From the NCBI RefSeq assembly GCF_900182785.1, contig NZ_FXTS01000003.1, positions 124,001 through 188,000 on the forward strand: a stretch of 64,000 nucleotides of DNA, in the 5' to 3' direction. The stretch is from Oceanospirillum linum (GTDB lineage: Bacteria; Pseudomonadota; Gammaproteobacteria; Pseudomonadales; Halomonadaceae). This document shows, piece by piece, positions 26,720 through 35,029 of this stretch. Position 1 is the first letter of the stretch. Every line of letters begins with the position of its first letter. The translations under genes were made by a program, and so were the position numbers. The notes under the pieces are model-generated. The model made no database searches. It was not told the origin of the DNA and saw only the letters and a program-made list of their open reading frames with translations.

Positions 26720-27373
26720 GTGAATCTGGCTATTTTTGACCTGGACAACACCCTTATCGCCGGAGACAGTGACCATGCCTGGGGAGAGTTTCTGACTGAA
26801 AAAGGCATCGTTGATGCCAGACTCTATAAAGAGGCCAACGACCGGTTCTACGAGCAGTATCAGAATGGCACCATGGACATTATGGAGTATCTGAACTTTT
26901 CTTTAAAACCTTTGGCCGAACATGAACCCAGCCAGCTGAAGCAATGGCACCACGAGTTTATGCAGGAAAAGATTGAACCCATTTTGCTGGATAAAGCCTT
27001 TGCCAAACTGGACTGGCACCGCAAGCAAGGGGACTATATTCTGATCATCACCGCCACAAACCGCTTTATCACAGAACCCATTGCTGAAAGACTGGATGTA
27101 CACGAGCTGATCGCCATCGAGCCAGAACAGGTTGATGGTCGCTACACCGGCAAAGTAGCCGGTATTCCAAGCTTTAAGGAAGGTAAGGTCACTCGCCTGA
27201 ATAACTGGCTGGCAGACAAAGACTTCAGCCTGTCTGACACCTGGTTTTACAGTGACTCCCACAACGATTTACCACTCCTGCGTTTAGTTGGTAAACCGGT
27301 CGCAGTTGACCCTGATGACAGTTTACGGGCAGAAGCCCAGCAAAAAGGCTGGCCTGTTGAGAGCTTTCGTTAA
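26720..27373 (+). CDS. HAD-superfamily IB phosphatase (SerB-like)
   Basis: A 217-residue phosphohydrolase. Motif I is FDLDNTL with the nucleophilic Asp, motif II is in IIT-A-T, and motif III is DTWFYSDSHNDLPLL. The cap-type insert places it in subfamily IB, with phosphoserine phosphatase-like enzymes. I choose the GTG at 26720 because GGAG lies eight bases upstream and the protein then begins directly at the beta strand of motif I; an in-frame ATG at 26651 would add 23 unrelated residues. It is divergent from rppH. The substrate is not evident. A HAD gene next to rppH-ptsP is also found in Pseudomonas. Confidence 0.87.
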   Translation: MNLAIFDLDNTLIAGDSDHAWGEFLTEKGIVDARLYKEANDRFYEQYQNGTMDIMEYLNFSLKPLAEHEPSQLKQWHHEFMQEKIEPILLDKAFAKLDWHRKQGDYILIITATNRFITEPIAERLDVHELIAIEPEQVDGRYTGKVAGIPSFKEGKVTRLNNWLADKDFSLSDTWFYSDSHNDLPLLRLVGKPVAVDPDDSLRAEAQQKGWPVESFR

Positions 27374-27377
27374 AGAC

Positions 27378-27414
27378 CCAAAAGGCGTACCGGCATGGCC
27401 GATACGCCTTTTGG
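27378..27414. terminator. bidirectional terminator between HAD gene and trpB2-like gene
   Basis: CCAAAAGGCGTA (27378-27389) pairs perfectly with TACGCCTTTTGG (27403-27414) around a 13-base loop, between convergent genes. Confidence 0.8.
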
Positions 27415-27446
27415 TTAAACCGCTTTAGGTTCGTAAAACTCCCGAG

Positions 27447-28793
27447 TCAGAATTTGGGCAATGTCGCCAAAGATGCTTTTATCGCCTCTTCCGGGTACTC
27501 ATAGTCTTCCAGTTCACCCTTAAAGAAGCGATCGTAGGATGACATATCAAAATGGCCATGGCCGGACAGATTAAACAATAAAGTTTTCGCCTCACCCGTC
27601 TCTTTACAACGCAGAGCTTCCTGAATCACTGCGGCAATCGCATGGTTAGACTCAGGTGCCGGCACGATACCCTCTGTTCGGGCGAAGAGAACACCAGCTT
27701 CAAAGGTTTCTGTCTGACCCACCGCCATCGCTTCCAGTAACCCCTCATGGTGCAACTGACTCACCAGCGCCGATTGCCCATGATAACGCAGCCCCCCGGC
27801 ATGAATACCCGGCGGCATAAAATCATGGCCCAGCGTGTACATCTTCATCATAGGTGTCAGACCGGAAGAATCACCGTAATCGTAGGTATACTCCCCCTTG
27901 GTCAGAGATGGACACGAGGTTGGCTCAACACCCACTAACCGAACATCTTTACCCGCTGCTTTATCAGCAAAGAACGGAAAAGCCAAACCACCCAGATTAG
28001 AGCCACCGCCAGATGGTGCAAACACCATATCCGGGTACTCCCCCACCATCTCCAGCTGTTTCTTCGCTTCCTGACCAATAATCGTCTGATGCAGCAGGAC
28101 ATGATTCAGTACAGAGCCCAGGGCGTAGTTCGCTTCAGGATTACCTCCAGCCTCCTCAACAGCTTCAGCAATGGCGATACCCAGAGAGCCCTGAGAGTCC
28201 GGGTCTTTCGTCAGAACATCACGACCCACCTGCGTCATATCCGTCGGACTTGCAAAAACATTACCGCCCCAGGTTTGCATCAGCAAACGTCGATAGGGCT
28301 TCTGATCATAACTGACCTTCACCATGCAGATACGAACATCCAGATCAAACATATTACCTGCCAACGCCAGAGAACTGCCCCACTGACCGGCACCGGTTTC
28401 AGTGATCAGGCGCTTAACGCCTTCCTGCTTATTATAATAAGCCTGCGGAATAGCCGAGTTTGGCTTGTGGGAGCCCGCCGGGCTTACCGCCTCATTCTTA
28501 AAGAAGATTTTACAAGGGGTTCCCAGTGCTTTCTCCAACTCAGTGGCACGTACCAGAGGCGTAGGACGCCACAGTAGAAGTTTTTCGCGGACTTCGTCAG
28601 GAATCTTAATCCAGCGCTCGGCGGACATCTCCTGCTCAATAATCGCCTGCGGGAAAATGGCGCTCAGTGCATCAGGGCCAACAGGCTGACCATCAGGCCC
28701 CAGAGGTGGTGCAGGGGCATTCGGCATATCAGCAACCACATTGTACCAATGGGTCGGCATCTCATTTTCAGGCAGCCAGATTTTCTTTTGCAT
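27447..28793 (-). CDS. TrpB2-type pyridoxal-phosphate enzyme (tryptophan synthase beta-like)
   Basis: A 448-residue PLP enzyme. The PLP lysine is K110 in GSHKPNSA, and the phosphate loop SGGGSNLGG is at about 270. The long N-terminus (WLPENEMPTHWYNVVADMPN) and total length identify the TrpB2 branch rather than the 400-residue TrpB1 that pairs with TrpA. No trpA or other trp biosynthetic gene is nearby. TrpB2 proteins can make tryptophan from indole and serine alone, possibly salvaging indole. The gene stands alone, with a terminator shared with the HAD gene. Confidence 0.9.
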   Translation of the reverse strand: MQKKIWLPENEMPTHWYNVVADMPNAPAPPLGPDGQPVGPDALSAIFPQAIIEQEMSAERWIKIPDEVREKLLLWRPTPLVRATELEKALGTPCKIFFKNEAVSPAGSHKPNSAIPQAYYNKQEGVKRLITETGAGQWGSSLALAGNMFDLDVRICMVKVSYDQKPYRRLLMQTWGGNVFASPTDMTQVGRDVLTKDPDSQGSLGIAIAEAVEEAGGNPEANYALGSVLNHVLLHQTIIGQEAKKQLEMVGEYPDMVFAPSGGGSNLGGLAFPFFADKAAGKDVRLVGVEPTSCPSLTKGEYTYDYGDSSGLTPMMKMYTLGHDFMPPGIHAGGLRYHGQSALVSQLHHEGLLEAMAVGQTETFEAGVLFARTEGIVPAPESNHAIAAVIQEALRCKETGEAKTLLFNLSGHGHFDMSSYDRFFKGELEDYEYPEEAIKASLATLPKF

Positions 28794-29160
28794 ATATCCT
28801 CCAAATAATGTCAGGGTACTTATGGCTGTTTCTATGCCAACCCGTTCAGGGTAAAACGGTTAAACGACAGCCTTATCTTAGTATCCGATAACCACGATCT
28901 TATGCTCTGTTACAAACGATCAGTCACAAATCACAGCGGAAACAGGAACAAACAAGTTTACCCTGTTGCTGCGTTAGCCCAAAGACCAGCAGCCTGTCTC
29001 CGTACATGATCCATCAAGCGAAAAAAAACCTGCCGCAAAGGGCAGGTTAAAAGTACGGTTAGTCTAGCAAGCTAAGGGCGATGACGACGACCGAACACCG
29101 CCCGGATTTCTAACCGTAGGACACAGAGTGTGCTTCACACAGGGGGCAGATGCCGCTGAG
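28794..29160. other. 367-base non-coding gap
   Basis: It holds the upstream region of the TrpB2 gene on one side and the gcdH terminator (29021-29048) on the other. About 110 bases between the gcdH stop and its terminator are untranslated. I see no other gene or repeat. Confidence 0.5.
29021..29048 (-). terminator. rho-independent terminator of gcdH
   Basis: AACCTGCC (29027-29034 side) pairs with GGCAGGTT (29041-29048). On the minus strand the stem runs into eight T residues. Confidence 0.85.
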
Positions 29161-30339
29161 CTAGCCAAATGCCTGAATACCGGTCTGGGCACGCCCCAGA
29201 ATCAGGGCATGAATATCGTGAGTACCTTCGTAGGTGTTCACCGCTTCCAGGTTCATCGCGTGGCGGATTACATGGAACTCGTCAGAGATACCATTACCAC
29301 CATGCATATCACGGGCAACACGAGCGATATCCAGAGACTTACCGCATGAATTACGCTTAATCAGAGAGATCAGCTCAACCGGGCAGCTGCCCTCATCCAT
29401 CAGACGGCCAGCCTGCAGACACCCTTGCAGACCCAGGGTGATTTCAGTTTGCATATCGGCCAGTTTTTTCTGTACCAGCTGAGTTGCTGCCAAAGGACGA
29501 TTAAACTGGATGCGATCCAGTGAATACTGACGCGCCGCGTGCCAGCAGAATTCCGCCGCACCCAGCGCACCCCATGCGATGCCGTAACGGGCTTTGTTCA
29601 GACAACCGAACGGGCCTTTCAGGCCTTTCACGTTTGGCAACAGGTTCTCTTCCGGTACAAAGACATTGTCCATAACGATTTCGCCGGTGATCGATGCGCG
29701 CAGGGAGAACTTACCCTCAATTTTAGGCGTCGTCAGACCCTCCATACCACGCTCAAGAACAAAGCCGTGGATCTCGCCATCCAGCTTTGCCCATACCACC
29801 ATCACATCAGCGATGGGCGAGTTAGTAATCCACATTTTTGCGCCAGTCACACGGAAACCACCGTCAACGCGCTCGGCGCGGGTTTTCATACCGCCCGGAT
29901 CAGAGCCCACATCCGGCTCAGTCAGACCGAAACAACCCACCCATTCACCGGTTGCCAGCTTTGGCAGATATTTCATACGCTGCTCTTCAGAGCCATAAGC
30001 GTAGATCGGGTGCATCACCAAAGAAGACTGGACACTCATGGCAGAGCGGTAACCGCTGTCTACGCGCTCAACTTCCCGTGCTGCCAGACCGTAGCAAACA
30101 TGATTTACTTCCGCACAGCCATATTTCTCCGGTAGAGTACTGCCCAGAAGACCCATTTCACCCATCTCGTTCATAATTTCACGATGGAAGATCTCATTAC
30201 GGTTTGCCTCAAGTACCCGCGGCTGAAGCTTGTTCTGGCAGTATTCACGGGCCATATCGCGCACCATGCGCTCCTCTTCCGTAAGTTGCTGATCCAGGTT
30301 GAAAGGGTCTTCCCAATTAAATGCGGCGCGTTGGCTCAT
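29161..30339 (-). CDS. gcdH: glutaryl-CoA dehydrogenase
   Basis: FAD enzyme that oxidises and decarboxylates glutaryl-CoA to crotonyl-CoA in lysine and tryptophan breakdown. The catalytic base is E371 in NTYEGTHDIHAL, matching the position in human GCDH. The family hallmarks GCFGLTEPDVGSDPGGMKT and KMWITNSPIADV are present, and SGYRSAMSVQSSLVMHPI carries the Arg that contacts the glutaryl carboxylate. 392 residues. The ATG at 30339 has an AGAGG site. It is monocistronic, with its own terminator. The upstream block 30418-30472 matches the region in front of the CaiB-type CoA-transferase gene, which supplies glutaryl-CoA. Confidence 0.96.
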   Translation of the reverse strand: MSQRAAFNWEDPFNLDQQLTEEERMVRDMAREYCQNKLQPRVLEANRNEIFHREIMNEMGEMGLLGSTLPEKYGCAEVNHVCYGLAAREVERVDSGYRSAMSVQSSLVMHPIYAYGSEEQRMKYLPKLATGEWVGCFGLTEPDVGSDPGGMKTRAERVDGGFRVTGAKMWITNSPIADVMVVWAKLDGEIHGFVLERGMEGLTTPKIEGKFSLRASITGEIVMDNVFVPEENLLPNVKGLKGPFGCLNKARYGIAWGALGAAEFCWHAARQYSLDRIQFNRPLAATQLVQKKLADMQTEITLGLQGCLQAGRLMDEGSCPVELISLIKRNSCGKSLDIARVARDMHGGNGISDEFHVIRHAMNLEAVNTYEGTHDIHALILGRAQTGIQAFG

Positions 30340-30417
30340 GTTAGTAACCTCTGTCTTTCTTTGGCTTTTAGAATTATTCGTTTACGAGATTCGATAGAGA
30401 GATCTGATATGACGACG

Positions 30418-30472
30418 TTAGCGAGGGAAGGACGATAAGTACAATATATGAATTATATAATTTCTATAACGA
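30418..30472 (-). promoter_or_regulatory. predicted LysR-type operator upstream of gcdH
   Basis: By hand count 37 of 55 bases match 43137-43191 without gaps; the core 39 bases (30434-30472) match at 28. Identical blocks are GATAA, TACAATATAT, TATA, TTT and ATAAC, plus TTA-R-CGAG at the start-proximal end. The core begins 95 bases from the gcdH ATG, against 94 bases in front of the CoA-transferase, in the same orientation. The LysR regulator beside the latter is the likely binder. Confidence 0.65.
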
Positions 30473-30543
30473 GGGATTATCAAGGTGACGTATGGGTCAC
30501 AGGAAAGCCGCTTAAGACATCTCATGTCTCTGTGGAAACCATA

Positions 30544-30617
<74 letters not shown>

Positions 30618-30626
30618 CGCATACCA

Positions 30627-30962
30627 TTAGAGCGACAACATAATCATTCCAAATGCGGCTACACCACACAGAATAGGCAGCCCCATGGATCGGGTGCGAG
30701 TCCAAACAGCAAAAGTAACAAGCGTTCCGGCACCTGTTGCCAGCCAGGATATGGTATCAAGATGGGCAGGTACTAAAGATGTACCAAACATTGCTGCGAT
30801 CATTGTTGGCCCTAATATCGTTAACCAGGACGGCATTGCACTGATACCACCCTCCATCTGTTTCTTAGTTAACGCCGCCTTCATCCAAAGGTATGGCAAA
30901 AGACGAAGCAAATAGGTACCAAGAGCAATACTGGCAAGAGCCAGCCACATAGACGTCTCCAT
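30627..30962 (-). CDS. azlD: AzlD-family branched-chain amino-acid exporter subunit
   Basis: Small membrane protein of 111 residues with four hydrophobic segments, matching the AzlD family (small partner of AzlC) in length and in the YLLRLLPYLWMK region. With AzlC it exports branched-chain amino acids or analogues. Its start lies 2 bases after the azlC stop. It is last in a three-gene leftward operon of XRE-cupin regulator, azlC and azlD. Confidence 0.88.
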   Translation of the reverse strand: METSMWLALASIALGTYLLRLLPYLWMKAALTKKQMEGGISAMPSWLTILGPTMIAAMFGTSLVPAHLDTISWLATGAGTLVTFAVWTRTRSMGLPILCGVAAFGMIMLSL

Positions 30963-30964
30963 AC

Positions 30965-31687
30965 TTAATGCTCTCCCAGAAAGCGTTGGTTTTTCAGCGC
31001 GTAAAATAAAGTTGCACCACTAATCGCAGCTAATGGAATAGCCATGTTCGGATACCCCATAATCTTCAGAATTAAAGCAGTGGCAGCAGACAAAATAATC
31101 GTGATCGACCATAGACGGTTATTACAACGAGGAATAATTAAAACCAGAAACAAGGCGGGAAGTGCAAAAGGTAATATCTCGTTAACCAGTGGCCAGCGCT
31201 GGGTCAATTCTCCTCCGGCAATTGCCCCAAGTGCAGTCCCCCCAATCCAGCTAAACCAGGCAAGAGTTGCAGCCCCGCTATACCAGCCCAACCGTTCCTG
31301 CTCCGGAAGCTGCGGTAAACGAGCGTGAGCTAACGCAAATATCTGATCTGTCAGACCATGCATCAGTGGTATCCACTTTTTATCTTCGCTCAAATAAGGT
31401 GCGAGATTCGGGCCATAGACAATATGACGAGCATTGATCAGCAAAGTCATGATCACAACCAGCCATAAGGGCGCACCGGAAGCAGCCATGGCGACAAAGA
31501 GAAACTGAGATGCTCCGGCATAAATAAAAGTGGAGATCAGAACCGTCTCTAATACGCTAAAGCCAGACTGAATCGAAATCAGACCAAACGAGATCGCCAC
31601 AGGGATGTAACCACCCAGCAGCGGAATCGCGTCTTTTACACCTTGCAGCCAAGGTGCACCTGCCAGCGGGCGGATCAGGGTACTCAT
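30965..31687 (-). CDS. azlC: AzlC-family branched-chain amino-acid permease
   Basis: Large subunit of an AzlCD exporter. The 240-residue protein has about five to six membrane segments and the family motif GYIPVAISFGLISIQSGFSVLET and later NARHIVYGPNLAPYL. The ATG at 31687 overlaps the stop of the upstream regulator gene by 4 bases (ATGA), so I prefer it over an upstream in-frame start at 31738 inside that gene. The operon context suggests the regulator controls export in response to its ligand. Confidence 0.9.
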   Translation of the reverse strand: MSTLIRPLAGAPWLQGVKDAIPLLGGYIPVAISFGLISIQSGFSVLETVLISTFIYAGASQFLFVAMAASGAPLWLVVIMTLLINARHIVYGPNLAPYLSEDKKWIPLMHGLTDQIFALAHARLPQLPEQERLGWYSGAATLAWFSWIGGTALGAIAGGELTQRWPLVNEILPFALPALFLVLIIPRCNNRLWSITIILSAATALILKIMGYPNMAIPLAAISGATLFYALKNQRFLGEH

Positions 31688-32214
31688 ACTGAAACATCCT
31701 GTTTGGGATAGGTAATAACCATCATTAAGGTCGCCCATGTCTCATAGGTCTGATAACAATGCGGGGTATCTGCAGCAAAGGTATGGGCTTTACCAATCTC
31801 CAGGTCACGCCGATCATCGTTTTCCCCCGCCAGCAGCCTGCCACTGATTAATGTCAGGGTTTCTGTCGTACCAGCAAGGTGTGGTTCCGATTGCTTAACC
31901 GTATTGGGCGCGCAAGACATCCAATAGACATCAACACGCGGGTTATCGTCACCCTGCCCGATCAAACGTACCTGTACGCCATTTTCCCCAAACAGCGGCT
32001 CCTCACTGGCAACCAGATCACCAAAGGGCACCTCTAACTGGATCGCCAGGCGCCAAATAGTTTCGAATGTTGGATTTCCATTACCTTGCTCAATTCGGGA
32101 CAGATTGGACTTCGCAAGTCCGGCATTTTGCGCAAGCTGAGACAAGGACAGCCCTTTGGCCAAACGCAGTTTCTGAATATTTCTCCCCAGCGAGCTGAGA
32201 ACCGGTCTGTTCAT
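31684..32214 (-). CDS. XRE-cupin transcriptional regulator
   Basis: A 176-residue regulator. The N-terminal XRE helix-turn-helix (about residues 10-65) contains LSLSQLAQNAGLAKSNLSRIEQG. The C-terminal cupin (about 95-170) includes EPHLAGTTETLTLISGRLLAG and likely binds a small ligand. The ATG at 32214 is preferred over a GTG two codons upstream; GAGG is correctly placed. It heads the azlCD operon. A 38-bp perfect palindrome overlapping the promoter starts 12 bases upstream, so autoregulation is very likely. Confidence 0.92.
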   Translation of the reverse strand: MNRPVLSSLGRNIQKLRLAKGLSLSQLAQNAGLAKSNLSRIEQGNGNPTFETIWRLAIQLEVPFGDLVASEEPLFGENGVQVRLIGQGDDNPRVDVYWMSCAPNTVKQSEPHLAGTTETLTLISGRLLAGENDDRRDLEIGKAHTFAADTPHCYQTYETWATLMMVITYPKQDVSV

Positions 32215-32225
32215 GAACACCTCAA

Positions 32226-32274
32226 TTTGTTCTTTATATAGAACGTTCTATATAAAGAACAAAATATTGTCAAA
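32226..32274 (-). promoter_or_regulatory. 38-bp perfect palindrome overlapping the XRE-azlCD promoter
   Basis: Positions 32226-32263 form a perfect palindrome with half TTTGTTCTTTATATAGAAC. On the minus strand a consensus -35 TTGACA (32269-32274) precedes it, so the -10 region (TATAGA or TAGAAC, spacer 15 or 17) lies within the upstream half of the palindrome. Binding there would block the promoter. The regulator encoded 12 bases downstream is the obvious candidate. Confidence 0.8.
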
Positions 32275-32307
32275 CCATTAAATCCATAAACAGCAGGTTT
32301 CACCAAT

Positions 32308-32341
32308 AAAAAACCCCGTAACCGGCAATCAGTTACGGGGC
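32308..32341 (-). terminator. rho-independent terminator of csiD-lhgO
   Basis: CCCCGTAAC (32314-32322) pairs with GTTACGGGG (32332-32340). On the minus strand six T residues follow. Confidence 0.85.
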
Positions 32342-32390
32342 TGATGTTGCACCGACAAAGGGTGCACAGATTGGTAATCTGAAAAAGTGC

Positions 32391-33584
32391 TTACGCGAAA
32401 GTCGCTTCCGCTTCTTCCAGAATATGTTTGCCGATCGGAATCGCCGAGGTCGCCGCCGGAGACGGTGCGTTGCATACGTTGATGGTGCGCTTGGTTTTCA
32501 CGAACAGGAAGTCATCGACCAGCTTGCCATCTTCGGATACCGCCTGGGCACGAACACCGGCCGGATACGCCCCCAGATCAGATTTCCTGATGATCGGGCA
32601 GTACTTATTCACTTCTTTCAGATAACCACCTTTGAAGATGGAGTTCTTCATCTCAATCAGGCCCGGCCTCAGGTTAGCTTTCAGCACTTTCAGAATGCCC
32701 GGGTAGGTCAGCGCTTCCAGGCTGTCTTTCAGAGAGATATCCGTCTTCTTGTACCCTTCACGTTTCCACGCCATCACCGCGTTGGGGCCAACAGTTACTG
32801 TGCCATCGATCATACGGGTTAGGTGCACACCCAGAAACGGCATACTCGGATCAGGAATCGGGTAGATCAGATGGTTCACAACCTTGTTGTGCTCCGGCTT
32901 CAGCAGGTAGTACTCTCCCCGGAACGGGCAGATCTTGAACTTAGGCTTGATACCCAGCATACGTACGATGCGGTCTGCCATCAGGCCGGAACAGGAGATC
33001 ATATATTGACTGGTGAATGCCCCTTTATTCGTCGTGACGGTCACTTCTGAGTCACTTTCCTTCAGAGCTTTCACCTCGCAGTTAAACTCAATAAGGCCAC
33101 CCGCTTCACGGACTTTATCCGCCATCACTTCGGTGACACGACGGTAGCTGACAATACCGCTGGAAGGTACGAAAATACCACCGATACCGGTAATATTTGG
33201 CTCCCGTTCTTTCAATTCATCGGCATTCAGCCAGTGGCGTTCAATACCGTTAGCCTCGGTACGCTCCCAAAGCGCTTTCATGCGCTCCATTTCGATATCA
33301 TTGGTGGCAACCAGCAGTTTGCCGCACTCATCGTATGGGATGTTGTTCTCGTCACAGAAGGCTTTTGTTGCCTTGTTACCTTCTAGGCAAAATTTTGCCT
33401 TCAGGCTACCCGGTGTGTAATAAACACCAGCGTGAATCACACCCGAATTATGACCGGTCTGGTGATTCGCTACCTGAGCTTCTTTTTCCAGAACCAACAG
33501 TTTGGCATCTGGTTTTTGTTGCAGTAGTTGCATCGCAGTAGACATACCGACGATGCCGCCGCCAATGATGATGTAATCGTACAT
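32391..33584 (-). CDS. lhgO: L-2-hydroxyglutarate dehydrogenase/oxidase
   Basis: FAD enzyme that oxidises L-2-hydroxyglutarate to 2-oxoglutarate and passes electrons to the respiratory chain. The FAD motif IIIGGGIVGMSTA is at residues 5-17. The family segments NHQTGHNSGVIHAGVYY and FRGEYYLL and the C-terminal NVCNAPSPAATSAIPIG are present. 397 residues (E. coli LhgO 422). It follows csiD on the same strand, and the reaction is the next step after CsiD. The 212-base intergenic gap holds a strong hairpin, so the two may be expressed unequally. Confidence 0.95.
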   Translation of the reverse strand: MYDYIIIGGGIVGMSTAMQLLQQKPDAKLLVLEKEAQVANHQTGHNSGVIHAGVYYTPGSLKAKFCLEGNKATKAFCDENNIPYDECGKLLVATNDIEMERMKALWERTEANGIERHWLNADELKEREPNITGIGGIFVPSSGIVSYRRVTEVMADKVREAGGLIEFNCEVKALKESDSEVTVTTNKGAFTSQYMISCSGLMADRIVRMLGIKPKFKICPFRGEYYLLKPEHNKVVNHLIYPIPDPSMPFLGVHLTRMIDGTVTVGPNAVMAWKREGYKKTDISLKDSLEALTYPGILKVLKANLRPGLIEMKNSIFKGGYLKEVNKYCPIIRKSDLGAYPAGVRAQAVSEDGKLVDDFLFVKTKRTINVCNAPSPAATSAIPIGKHILEEAEATFA

Positions 33585-33661
33585 TCTGTTCCTCGCTTGG
33601 CGCGAATAGCTTCTGTAAGGCGACGTTCAGCATTACAGAAATGCAGTGTCTATAAGGCAAT

Positions 33662-33699
33662 TTACCCCGCCTGGAGCATAGCGCATCCAGGCAGGGTAA
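33662..33699 (-). other. strong hairpin in the csiD-lhgO intergenic region
   Basis: TTACCC-c-GCCTGGA (33662-33675) pairs with TCCAGGC-a-GGGTAA (33686-33699): 13 base pairs with one central mismatch and a 10-base loop. No T-run follows on the minus strand, so it looks more like an mRNA processing or stability element than a terminator. Confidence 0.6.
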
Positions 33700-33796
33700 G
33701 GACCGAAGGATAACCCTCAGGTCAGCTGGAAGCCATTATACTTCCAACTTCTGCAGCCACGTTGTTTCACTGTTGACAGATCAACCGTTGACCGGA

Positions 33797-34771
33797 TTAC
33801 TGGCGTGGTTTACGCAGCGTTTTCTTGTGGGTGAAATAACCCCGCTGACGCATCAGCTCACGACGCAGTTCAGGGTGTGGTGTGAATTTATCACGACCAT
33901 GCAGCCAGAAGTGGTTATTGATCAGCAGGAAGCTACCTACCGGAACGCGAACCGACTGAGTACCTTTACTGGATTCAAAAGATTCACCCAGTTCAGACAG
34001 CCACACACCCTCTTCCAGGTTAGCGGGTTGTGCAAACTGATCAATGTAAGATGTAATTGGCTTGCCATCCACGTCCAGGTCGAATACCGGGTGATAGATA
34101 TCTTTAGAAATATTCTTGCTCGGCGGCACAGCCCAGCGAATCGGGCGATAAGCCAGAGGGTGAGTAGAGAAGGTTTCCAAATCTTCCCAGTCATCCAGAT
34201 GCAGCAGAAGGGAGTTACCACCTTCCATATTTTGCTCATCAACTTTTAGCATCAGGTTGAAGTCAGTATCTTCTTCAACGTAAGTACCATCATTGTGCAG
34301 CTCCATTACACGGTGAGGCTGGCGCAGATAGCTGTCAGACTTATCAACATTCACAACGGCGAAGCGGGCATAGAACTGTCCACTCATGGCATCAAAGTTA
34401 GAACGCCCCATCAGATGAGCAACGGCAGTACAGAACCGCACCATATCCTCAGCCTGGGACACATCGTCCAACCCTTCCGGCTTAATCAGTAATGCGCCGG
34501 TTTGACGATCTGTCAGCGTATCAACTAAAAATGCCTGCAGTTTATTACCGCAAAGATCGTCCAGTACTTTAGCCACACGAAAACGCAGGAAAGATTTATA
34601 TTCCAGCGCCTGAATTGGCCACTCTTCGATGGCTGCCAGAAATTTCTCAACGGTTTCCTTGCTGAAAGTCAGGTCAAGGATGCGGCCATTACTCTGTTCA
34701 GAAACAGATACGGTGAAACCTTTATATTCAGTGCCTGCGGTCAGGCCATGACGTTCAATAACAGTGCTCAT
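33797..34771 (-). CDS. csiD: glutarate 2-hydroxylase CsiD (GlaH)
   Basis: Iron(II)/2-oxoglutarate dioxygenase that hydroxylates glutarate to L-2-hydroxyglutarate. The metal triad is H159-x-D161 in ELHNDGTY and H291 in FWLHGRDKF, and R310 in RQRGYF is positioned to hold 2-oxoglutarate; these line up with the E. coli CsiD residues. 324 residues (E. coli 325). The ATG at 34771 has an AGGAG site eight bases upstream. lhgO follows, and a GntR-family regulator is divergent upstream, the arrangement expected for a glutarate-inducible operon. Confidence 0.96.
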   Translation of the reverse strand: MSTVIERHGLTAGTEYKGFTVSVSEQSNGRILDLTFSKETVEKFLAAIEEWPIQALEYKSFLRFRVAKVLDDLCGNKLQAFLVDTLTDRQTGALLIKPEGLDDVSQAEDMVRFCTAVAHLMGRSNFDAMSGQFYARFAVVNVDKSDSYLRQPHRVMELHNDGTYVEEDTDFNLMLKVDEQNMEGGNSLLLHLDDWEDLETFSTHPLAYRPIRWAVPPSKNISKDIYHPVFDLDVDGKPITSYIDQFAQPANLEEGVWLSELGESFESSKGTQSVRVPVGSFLLINNHFWLHGRDKFTPHPELRRELMRQRGYFTHKKTLRKPRQ

Positions 34772-34895
34772 TGGGTGGCTCCTGCAGTGTGTAATGCTGC
34801 TATCAAATAGGGGTTTTGTTCAGTTCAGCTTCATTCTCAGAAGCTGGGAGGACACTTAAAATGTCTCGATACGGAAATAATATATTCATTATTTA

Positions 34896-34908
34896 AAAAT
34901 ATCTACAT
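34896..34908 (-). promoter_or_regulatory. possible CsiR/GlaR-type half-operator upstream of csiD
   Basis: On the minus strand ATGT-N5-TTTT, the form I recall for E. coli CsiR (GlaR) sites, 125 bases from the csiD start. The gap is AT-rich, so chance is a real alternative. A short dyad GACA-N7-TGTC at 34851-34865 is a second candidate. Confidence 0.3.
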
Positions 34909-35029
34909 TTTTTACTAATAGCGATAAAATAAGGTTTCCAGGCAGGAAAGGAGCAGAGGGTGAGTTGTAAGGCCTGAGACTCTGTTTATAATCATCAGCA
35001 CGCGCAACCGATGGAACATTACCTGAGAG

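Noticed and set aside
33721..33760. Short inverted repeat TGGAAG/CTTCCA after csiD as a terminator
   Set aside because: Only six base pairs, no T-run, and it lies in a gap where the stronger hairpin at 33662-33699 is a better candidate element.
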